Assembly: GCA_024398535.1 (NCBI GenBank)
Contig: JAKSIY010000002.1
Span: forward strand, 1 to 60,132
DNA length: 60,132 nucleotides
From: Bacteroidaceae bacterium
GTDB taxonomy: Bacteria; Bacteroidota; Bacteroidia; Bacteroidales; Bacteroidaceae
Direction of reading: 5' to 3'
The notes below the pieces were generated by a model. The model saw only the letters and a list, made by a program, of their open reading frames with translations. It did not search any database and had not been told where the DNA came from. A program made the position numbers and the translations under genes. This document shows positions 54,801 to 60,132 of this stretch, in pieces (the stretch's first letter is position 1; each line of letters begins with the position of its first letter).

Positions 54801-54872
54801 GAACAGAAGTATTATAAGGATCATCACGGTAGTGAATACCGGACGCCTGATACTGAATTCTGAGATATTCAT
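51837..54872 (-). CDS. RND efflux transporter (AcrB/HAE1 type)
   Basis: A 1011-residue inner membrane pump that exports drugs or other hydrophobic compounds with proton motive force. It begins MNISEFSIRRPVFTTVMILI, typical of HAE1 pumps. The proton relay is intact: VVDDAIVMTEN near residue 400 has the paired Asp and GLVAKNGILIVEF near 910 has the Lys. Two large periplasmic domains separate two sets of six helices. It follows the adaptor gene by 3 bp. Confidence 0.95.
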   Translation of the reverse strand: MNISEFSIRRPVFTTVMILIILLFGVVGYMNLGVREYPSVDNPIISVSCSYPGANAEVIENQITEPLEQQINGIPGIRSLTSVSQYGSSRITVEFELSVDLETAANDVRDKVSRAQRFLPRDCDPATVSKADADATPILMVAIGSEKRSLLEISELADLVVKEQLQTIPDVSSVSIWGEKRYCMRLWLDPVKMSGYGITPVDVKTALDRENVELPSGTIEGNTTELEIRTLGQLHTTDEFNNLVIKHDGDRVIRFRDVGMAELSARDIKSYMKMNGVPMVSVVVTPQPGANHIDIANNVYERMERMKKDLPEDVTYTYGFDNTKFIRASIKEVKDTVFQAFLLVIVIIFLFLRDWRVTLIPCLVIPVALIGAFFVMYILGFSINVLTMLAIVLSVGLVVDDAIVMTENIYNRIERGMSPKEAGIEGSAEIFFAVISTSITLLAVFIPIVFMEGTTGRLFREFSFVIAGTIVISTFTALTLAPMLSTRILVKREKKSRFYSATEPFFEGLNRVYGKGLAFILRFKYVALTAMLAALVACVIMWIRRPAEMAPLEDRSQVTVRTSGPEGVTYEYMRDYTETINDIVDSIVPDAEYVTARVFSSQGNIQITLKDLTERDYTQMEVAQKLTAAVQKENDARSFVQQQATFSSGRGGMPVQYVLQASNMEKLQEVLPTFMDKVHASPAFQMADVDLKFSKPEVRININREKANMLGVNTRDIAQTLQYGLSGQRMGYLYMNGKQYDIIGEINRQQRNTTQALKSIYMRSGKGEMIQMENLVELQEDIAPPKLYRFNRFVSATVSAGLGQGYTISDAIDEMDRIAKETLDDTFRTALTGDSRNFRESSNSLLIAFGLALLLIYLILAAQFESFKDPAIIMITIPLAVFGALVFMCIKNQTMNIYSEIGIIMLVGLVAKNGILIVEFANQKQEAGMDRLTAISQAAVQRLRPILMTSFSTMLGLLPLMFAHGEGAAGRISMGTAVVGGMLISTFFTMFIVPAIYLLVSTDRKKKEAKE

Positions 54873-54875
54873 ACC

Positions 54876-55952
54876 TTACTTCAACTCTTTGAGTTCTACG
54901 GCAGAACCTGTTCTAAGCTGCATCGTGCCGCTTGTTATGATGGTGTCTCCAAGTGCGATGCCTTCTACAATCTGCACGGAAGCATCGGTCCTGAGACCCT
55001 TCTTTATCTCAACAGGGAAGGCCTTGCCGCTCTTGTACAGGAATACTTTGTCAATGCCCATCTCTGAGATGATGGCCTCACTTGGAACAGAGATTGCATC
55101 GTCAAAGATCCTGGTTACAAGGCTGACACTCACGTAGCGTCCTGGGACAAGCTGTCCGTCAGAGTTGTCGTAGATTGCCCTTACCGTGTATGTCCTTGTC
55201 TCTGAATCTACGATTGAGTTTACGGCGTAAACCTTGGCACTGTATTGCCTGTTGTCACCTTCTACGGAGAAGGTCAGCGGGGCACCTGGCTTCAGGACTC
55301 CGGCATAACGCTCCGGTACGGCAAACTCAACCTTCAGCTTTGATGTGCTGGTAAGGGTTGCCACGTTTGTGGAAGGCGATGCGTACGCACCAAGGCTGAC
55401 CTGACGCAGGCCCACGATTCCGTCAAACGGAGCCCTGAGTTCTGTCTGGTCTATGTCTGCGTGAATCTCTTCAATCTGTGCCCTCAGCGCCATCAGGCTT
55501 GCTTCTGCCTCCTGGAATGTCTCCTGGCTGACAGCTTCCCTTTCAAGAAGGGTCTTCTGGCGGAACAGTCGGTCTTCATTTAGTTTCAGCTGCGCCTCAA
55601 GTCTCTTGAGCTGTGCTTGGAGCGGGGCATCGTTGATCTTGGCCAGGAGGTCTCCCTTCCGTACGGTTTTTCCCTCCTCAAAATAGATTCCGGTAATTTT
55701 TCCCGATTTCTCAAAACTAAGGTTTACCTCTTCATTAGGAATAAGACTTCCGCTGATGTTGATGCCGTCTTCAAGAGACTGGTTTCTGGCAATGATTGCT
55801 CTTACGTAAAGTGGTTTGCTGCCACCAGGTCCTGCTGCAGGGCCTCCTATCTGCATTTCCTTGTTCTGGTGTGGCATCATCCTGCTGATGCCGAATACTG
55901 CAATGCCGGCAATTGCGATGCCGACCATGCCCCATTTTGCTATCTTGTTCAT
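54876..55952 (-). CDS. RND efflux periplasmic adaptor (AcrA type)
   Basis: A 358-residue membrane fusion protein from ATG 55952 (MNKIAKWGMVGIAIAGIAVF). An N-terminal membrane anchor is followed by a lipoyl-like domain with a helical hairpin (LEAQLKLNEDRLFRQKTLLE), and beta-barrel and membrane-proximal domains. It bridges AcrB and TolC. A longer upstream reading overlaps the Cys-rich feo gene and is rejected. A -7 element lies just upstream, so the operon likely has its own promoter. Confidence 0.92.
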   Translation of the reverse strand: MNKIAKWGMVGIAIAGIAVFGISRMMPHQNKEMQIGGPAAGPGGSKPLYVRAIIARNQSLEDGINISGSLIPNEEVNLSFEKSGKITGIYFEEGKTVRKGDLLAKINDAPLQAQLKRLEAQLKLNEDRLFRQKTLLEREAVSQETFQEAEASLMALRAQIEEIHADIDQTELRAPFDGIVGLRQVSLGAYASPSTNVATLTSTSKLKVEFAVPERYAGVLKPGAPLTFSVEGDNRQYSAKVYAVNSIVDSETRTYTVRAIYDNSDGQLVPGRYVSVSLVTRIFDDAISVPSEAIISEMGIDKVFLYKSGKAFPVEIKKGLRTDASVQIVEGIALGDTIITSGTMQLRTGSAVELKELK

Positions 55953-55972
55953 GGAATTTGGTTTTCTGCTTC

Positions 55973-55980
55973 CAAAGGTA
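55973..55980 (-). promoter_or_regulatory. Candidate -7 element of the efflux operon
   Basis: TACCTTTG on the reverse strand fits TAnnTTTG and lies 21-28 nt before the adaptor ATG at 55952. It sits in the 61-bp gap after the feo mini-gene. No clear -33 box is present. Confidence 0.45.
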
Positions 55981-56013
55981 GTGAAAAGAGCAGAAAGAAG
56001 ACCATTCCGGGAA

Positions 56014-56160
56014 TCAATATTTTCTTGACGCACACCCTTTTCGGGTGCATCCGCAGCATGAACCTGAGCAATTTTCACTGCCGTGCCTGCCGTAATGGCG
56101 GATTGCAATGACCAGAAGCACCAGAATCAGTGCTATGATGATGATTGATGCTGCATTCAT
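56014..56160 (-). CDS. FeoB-associated Cys-rich membrane mini-protein
   Basis: A 48-residue protein: one membrane helix (about 4-20, ASIIIIALILVLLVIAI), a basic His/Arg linker and a Cys-rich tail (CSGSCCGCTRKGC). This is the FeoB-associated Cys-rich layout, proposed to handle iron next to FeoB. It overlaps the feoAB stop by 4 nt (ATGA), so it is probably translated with FeoB. Confidence 0.9.
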   Translation of the reverse strand: MNAASIIIIALILVLLVIAIRHYGRHGSENCSGSCCGCTRKGCASRKY

Positions 56161-58499
56161 AGTAATATACCTGCAATCAGATAGGAAACCAGGGCACAGA
56201 GCCATGCCACGGCGCACTGGAAGATTACAATGAATATGGCCCAGCCACTGCCAAGTTCTCTCTTTATTGCCGCAATGGCTGCGATGCACGGCGTGTAGAG
56301 AAGGCAGAATACCAGCATCGGTACTGCTGTGGTGGTTGTAAGAATCGTGCTCACATCAAGAACCTGCAGGGTGGATACAACGCTCTCCTTTGCCAGGAAT
56401 CCGCTGACCAGCGCCGTGACTGTCTGCCATTGACCCAGACCGACAGGTTTGAATATCGGGGCGATAAGTCCTGCAATTGAGGCCAGTATGCTGTCCTTGC
56501 TGTCCTCTACCAGTGAGAAGTGGAAGTCAAAGGACTGCAGGAACCAGATTATCACCGATGCCACGAATATTACCGTGAAGGCTCTCTGCAGGAAATCACG
56601 GGTCTTGTCCCAGAGAAGCATTATCACGTTCCTGGCACCGGGCATCCTGTAGTTGGGTAGCTCCATGACGAACGGTGCGGCCTCTCCCTTGGACTTGATG
56701 GCTTTCTCGACAAGGGCAGTCAGAATTCCAACAAAGATACCAAGCAGGTATATGAAAATCAGTACCGCTCCTCCGTGTCCGGGAAAGAAGGTCGATGCCA
56801 GGAAACCGTAGATTGGAATCTTTGCGCTGCAGCTCATGAATGGTGTAAGCATTATGGTCTTGCGCCTGTCCCTGACAGAAGGCAGGGTCCTGGTTGCCAT
56901 CACGGCAGGTACAGAGCATCCGAATCCTATCAGCATCGGAACTATGCTTCTTCCGGAAAGACCGATCCTTCTGAGCAGTTTGTCTGTCACAAAGGCAATT
57001 CTGGCCATATATCCACTGTCCTCAAGCATTGAAAGGAAGAAGAACAGTGTGATTATCACCGGGACGAAACTCAGCACGGATCCCACACCTCCAAATATTC
57101 CGTCAACTACAAGTGAACGGACGGCGCGGTTGACTTCAAGCCTCTCCATGGCCATGTCGCAGTAGTCTGCCACACTCTGGATTCCACTGGCAAGAAGGTC
57201 CTGGAGTGGAGCTCCCAGGACGTCGATTGACAGCCAGATGACCAGAGCCATGGTCAATACGAAAATAGGTATTGCAGTATATTTTCCTGTCAGGATGCTG
57301 TCGGCTCTCTGGCTGCGCAGGTACTCCCGGCTTTTCTGTGGTTTTACTACGGTGGCACTGCACAGCTCACGTATGAAGGTGAAGCGCATGTCTGCCATGG
57401 CGGCCGAGCGGTCAAGACCGCGCTCCTGTTCCATCTGCAGGATAATGTGCTCTATGGTCTCCTTCTCGTTCTGGTCAAGGTCAAGGGCCTTCTCTATAGT
57501 GTGGTCTCCCTCAATAAGCTTTCCTGCTGCAAATCGGACCGGAATGCCGGCCTTTTCAGCGTGGTCCTCAATCAGGTGCATGATTCCATGGAGACATCTG
57601 TGCACAGCTCCTCCGTAGGCATTCTTGTCGCAGAAATCCACCCGCGCCGGCTTCTCCTGGAACTGCGCAATGTGTTCTGCGTGCTCAATGAGCTCGTCAA
57701 TACCTTCATTGTTGGCTGCTGAAATAGGTATGACGGGGATTCCCAGCATACTCTCCATACGGTTCAGTCGTATGGAGCCTCCGTTGTTGCGCACCTCGTC
57801 CATCATGTTCAGTGCCAGGACTACAGGAATGTCAAGCTCCATGAGCTGCATTGTCAGATACAGATTGCGCTCTATGTTGCTGGCATCCACTATGTTGATG
57901 ATGCCCTTAGGCCTGTTTTCTATTATGAAGTTGCGCGTTACGTTCTCTTCTGTGGTATATGGGGAAAGAGAGTATATTCCTGGCAGGTCTGTCACAAGAC
58001 TGTTCGGGACACCTCTGATGACTCCGTCCTTTCTGTCAACCGTGACGCCGGGAAAGTTGCCGACATGCTGGTTTGCACCGGTGAGCTGGTTGAAGAGCGT
58101 TGTCTTTCCGCAGTTCTGGTTTCCGACAAGTGCAAATGTCAGGGTGGTGTCCTTTGGCAGTGGCGTCTCATGCTCCTTTGAATGGTAACGTCCGCTTTCA
58201 CCGATGCCTGGATGCTGGAACGAGCTGCCGGGCTTTGCCGGTGATTCACTCCGGTTTTCCTGAACGGCTGCCGCAGGAATGGGCTCTGCCATAATCTTTT
58301 CTGCATCGGCCAGCCGCAGTGTCAGGGAGTATCCATGGATCATGATTTCCATTGGGTCTCCCATTGGGGCCAGCTTTACAAACTGTACTTCTGCTCCTGG
58401 AATGACTCCCATGTCAAGCAGGTGCTGCCTCAGCATGCCTTCTCCTCCAACCTGCTTTATTACAGCCCATTGTCCGGGTTTCAATTCATTCAATGTCAT
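56157..58499 (-). CDS. feoB: FeoA-FeoB fusion, ferrous iron transporter
   Basis: The 780-residue protein imports ferrous iron. It begins with a FeoA-type SH3-like domain (about 1-75) and a linker, then the FeoB G domain: G1 GNQNCGKT at 126-133, the G2-region FPGVTV at about 149-154, G3 DLPG at 171-174 and G4 NMMDE. Gate and transmembrane domains follow (GFGCSVPAVMATRT; SCSAKIPIY). ATG 58499 starts the FeoA part; upstream residues lack family similarity. The mini-gene follows, then the efflux operon. Confidence 0.95.
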   Translation of the reverse strand: MTLNELKPGQWAVIKQVGGEGMLRQHLLDMGVIPGAEVQFVKLAPMGDPMEIMIHGYSLTLRLADAEKIMAEPIPAAAVQENRSESPAKPGSSFQHPGIGESGRYHSKEHETPLPKDTTLTFALVGNQNCGKTTLFNQLTGANQHVGNFPGVTVDRKDGVIRGVPNSLVTDLPGIYSLSPYTTEENVTRNFIIENRPKGIINIVDASNIERNLYLTMQLMELDIPVVLALNMMDEVRNNGGSIRLNRMESMLGIPVIPISAANNEGIDELIEHAEHIAQFQEKPARVDFCDKNAYGGAVHRCLHGIMHLIEDHAEKAGIPVRFAAGKLIEGDHTIEKALDLDQNEKETIEHIILQMEQERGLDRSAAMADMRFTFIRELCSATVVKPQKSREYLRSQRADSILTGKYTAIPIFVLTMALVIWLSIDVLGAPLQDLLASGIQSVADYCDMAMERLEVNRAVRSLVVDGIFGGVGSVLSFVPVIITLFFFLSMLEDSGYMARIAFVTDKLLRRIGLSGRSIVPMLIGFGCSVPAVMATRTLPSVRDRRKTIMLTPFMSCSAKIPIYGFLASTFFPGHGGAVLIFIYLLGIFVGILTALVEKAIKSKGEAAPFVMELPNYRMPGARNVIMLLWDKTRDFLQRAFTVIFVASVIIWFLQSFDFHFSLVEDSKDSILASIAGLIAPIFKPVGLGQWQTVTALVSGFLAKESVVSTLQVLDVSTILTTTTAVPMLVFCLLYTPCIAAIAAIKRELGSGWAIFIVIFQCAVAWLCALVSYLIAGILL

Positions 58500-58544
58500 G
58501 ACTTCTTGCTCTCCCTGATTATTGCGTGTTTGCCAATTCGGGTG

Positions 58545-58552
58545 CAAAGTTA
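58545..58552 (-). promoter_or_regulatory. Candidate -7 element of feoAB
   Basis: TAACTTTG on the reverse strand fits TAnnTTTG and would give a leader of roughly 40 nt before ATG 58499. No good -33 TTTG is visible. No obvious Fur-box palindrome was seen nearby. Confidence 0.5.
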
Positions 58553-58582
58553 TGTTTTTGATTTGAATTGTGTAGTCTGCTA

Positions 58583-58615
58583 TTTGGAATTATTCTAAAT
58601 AAAGTTTTATATTTG
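58583..58615 (+). promoter_or_regulatory. Promoter of the HPr-kinase-like gene
   Basis: TTTG (58583-58586), a 21-nt spacer and TATATTTG (58608-58615) match the Bacteroidetes consensus. Only 4 nt separate the -7 box from the ATG at 58620, so the mRNA may be leaderless. Confidence 0.65.
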
Positions 58616-58619
58616 CGAC

Positions 58620-59525
58620 ATGAAAAAACGTTTTTCCGACAAGTTGTTTGAGGTGGCAGGCTTCAGATTCCGTCTCAGGATGGATACCACGAACCCTTTA
58701 TGGAATGAGATTGGCCGGTATGATTGCTTTGTTACTGAATCTGATGATCCCGCCAGTGAGGATGTGCTTTTTACCCTGACGGTTGACGGCCTGATGAGGA
58801 TTCCGTCTCCAGAACCTGTTTATTCAGAGCTTACTGAAGGTCCCGGCGGGCATACTGCAGCTCTTTATGCTGAGACCGGCGGTTGGTGTTTTACCATTAT
58901 CCCTCCAAGGAAATCCACCCCGGTGTTCAGCCTTCATACTGATTTTACCTATGCCAAGGCCCGTCTGCGCATCTGTCGCTATCCCTCTTTTGGAAAATAT
59001 GCACTTGACAATGCGCTCATGCTGCTGTTTGCGCTGAAGACGGGACGGCATGGATTCCTGCTTATCCGTTCTGCTGTGGTTGAGAAGTTCGGGTCAGGTT
59101 ATGCCTTTCTTGGCTGGGATGAAGAATTCGCCAGGGAGCAGTGCCGTCTGTGGCAGGAGCATGTTCCTGACGCAAGGTTCATGGCCGATGGTTTTGTAGC
59201 CGTCAATGTTCAGGACGGTGTGCTGCATGCCTATTCAACTCCATGGGCTTGCGATGCCGATGTGCCGTGTACCGTCAGGGAGTGCGTGATAAAGTCCATT
59301 GTGTGGATTTACCGTGACCAGTCCAATACAATCAAAAAGGCCGATGCCCTCTCTTCACTGGCGTCAGTATATAAAGGAGCAGAACGTTTCCGTCTTGGGG
59401 CGGGAATGACAGACAGCATCATGAAGAATTCCGGACAGATCATGGAATCCGTTCCGTTCTATCTGCTGGGGTGTCAGCCTGTCGCAGAGTCTGCAATAAT
59501 GTGCAACGAGTTCCTTACTTCTTGA
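58620..59525 (+). CDS. HPr kinase/PEPCK-like protein with degenerate P-loop
   Basis: A 301-residue protein without signal peptide. The region 143-215 resembles the HPr kinase-like fold: GRHGFLLIRSAVV, then YAFLGWDEEFARE where a P-loop (GxSGxGKS) is expected, then FMADGFVAVNVQDGVLHAYSTPW. The Gly/Lys/Ser P-loop residues are gone, so ATP binding by the usual site is unlikely. The role is unknown. The 3' end overlaps the convergent oxidoreductase gene by 11 bp. The family call rests on my reading of motif order only. Confidence 0.65.
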   Translation: MKKRFSDKLFEVAGFRFRLRMDTTNPLWNEIGRYDCFVTESDDPASEDVLFTLTVDGLMRIPSPEPVYSELTEGPGGHTAALYAETGGWCFTIIPPRKSTPVFSLHTDFTYAKARLRICRYPSFGKYALDNALMLLFALKTGRHGFLLIRSAVVEKFGSGYAFLGWDEEFAREQCRLWQEHVPDARFMADGFVAVNVQDGVLHAYSTPWACDADVPCTVRECVIKSIVWIYRDQSNTIKKADALSSLASVYKGAERFRLGAGMTDSIMKNSGQIMESVPFYLLGCQPVAESAIMCNEFLTS

Positions 59526-60132
59526 TTATCAGCAGGGCATCGGCAAAGGTCTTTCCGTCTGGCATGAACTTGATGCATGCGTTGTTCTTTCCGCTGAACC
59601 GGAAAGTGCCAAGGTGGAACCATTCTCCTGAGGTCTGCCCCTGTACCGTCTGGTCTGCCAGGACAAAATCAATTTCAGATTCTTCACTGCCGTTGTCCAC
59701 GATTATTCTGGTCACCGGTGTCTGGTCCTGTCTTGACTGCATATAGGTGTAGATGTCATACTCTCCGTCAAGTTTTTCCGGAAGGTTGAAACGGATAGGC
59801 TCAGTGCCGGTACGGTTCACGCAGAATGTAGGGCCATGCCCGCCTCCGGTCTGGACGCGTTCCCAGCCGATTGGAAGCGATATGTACTCCGTCCGGGCAT
59901 CGTCAATCAGCAGGTCTGGCTCTGATCCGTCCATGTTAGGGTTCTCTTCCATGATGGCGCTTATGTCAGATGCCGGTATCTGCTGTACTGCCGTCTTCCT
60001 CTCAGAAGCCAGTGCCGCCGCTATTCCTGCAGCCTGACCTGTAGCCATGAACACTGGCTCCATTCTGATTGATCCGTACGCAATGTGGCTGGCAGAAAGG
60101 CATACGGGAACCAGCAGGTTCGTGCACTCCTC
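59515..60132 (-). CDS. FAD-dependent oxidoreductase, C-terminal part
   Basis: The gene runs off the right edge; 205 residues and a TAA stop are visible. The start of the visible part, NLLVPVCLSASHIAYGSIRMEP then GQAAGIAAALASE, is the signature C-terminal part of the FAD_oxidored family (PF12831 type), followed by a carbohydrate-binding-like beta region. Secreted versions in Bacteroidales sit in sugar-degradation loci; the FAD domain is outside the window so the substrate cannot be judged. It overlaps the convergent gene by 11 bp. Confidence 0.8.
   Translation of the reverse strand, partial: EECTNLLVPVCLSASHIAYGSIRMEPVFMATGQAAGIAAALASERKTAVQQIPASDISAIMEENPNMDGSEPDLLIDDARTEYISLPIGWERVQTGGGHGPTFCVNRTGTEPIRFNLPEKLDGEYDIYTYMQSRQDQTPVTRIIVDNGSEESEIDFVLADQTVQGQTSGEWFHLGTFRFSGKNNACIKFMPDGKTFADALLIIKK

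Noticed and set aside
54876..56108. Longer adaptor protein starting at 56108
   Set aside because: The extra 52 residues overlap the FeoB-associated mini-gene and a -7 element; the membrane anchor begins at ATG 55952.
1..60132. Mobile element, phage or defence system
   Set aside because: No transposase, integrase, toxin-antitoxin, restriction or CRISPR gene and no flanking repeats were recognised; almost all genes are housekeeping or envelope functions.

Overview
The window looks like chromosomal DNA of a Bacteroidales bacterium (Prevotella/Bacteroides type). The evidence is a type III glutamine synthetase, a long PPi-dependent phosphofructokinase, DapL, a Porin_10-type porin, a DUF4468 protein, a small Hc1-like histone, a FeoA-FeoB fusion with a Cys-rich companion, and promoters with the Bacteroidetes -7 element TAnnTTTG (often with TTTG about 19-21 nt upstream) combined with weak Shine-Dalgarno sites. 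No IS element, phage, integrase or CRISPR array was seen, and no stretch over 300 bp lacks a gene.

Region 1 (1-23.1 kb) is a dense nitrogen and glutamine block. It runs: end of an ammonium transporter, asnB, glnN (GS III), gltB-gltD, dapF-dapL, carA-carB, a short purC-like gene, purF, then guaA (reverse), pyrG and proC (reverse). Ammonium uptake, glutamine synthesis, GOGAT and six further glutamine-using activities are together. The most striking anomaly is an in-frame TAG at codon 411 of purF. The reading frame continues for 59 more codons that encode the family's C-terminal CxxC Fe-S motif.

Region 2 (23.2-29.9 kb) has a Na+-pumping decarboxylase operon (gamma-alpha-beta, oadGAB type) ending in a 21-bp-stem bidirectional terminator. 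Facing it is an NfeD-flotillin pair whose last gene is a secreted GH10 xylanase.

Region 3 (29.9-43.1 kb) holds a Crp/Fnr regulator, dCMP deaminase and S41 protease in an overlapping operon; recF-DUF721 on the other strand; a TPR membrane protein; tRNA-Tyr(GTA); a 957-residue secreted protein in which an amidase_3-like Zn domain appears to be interrupted by a golvesin-like domain; YgiQ; PPi-PFK; and a GH25 muramidase.

Region 4 (43.1-60.1 kb) is envelope-rich. It contains a secreted Tyr/Trp-rich then Ser-rich low-complexity protein, a FadL-like outer membrane protein, a reverse operon of DUF4468 / J-like protein without HPD / Porin_10 / Gfo-Idh-MocA, a histone-like gene, an RND efflux operon (AcrA-AcrB-TolC type), FeoAB plus its Cys-rich mini-protein, an HPr-kinase-like protein with a destroyed P-loop, and the C-terminal part of an FAD-dependent oxidoreductase running off the window.
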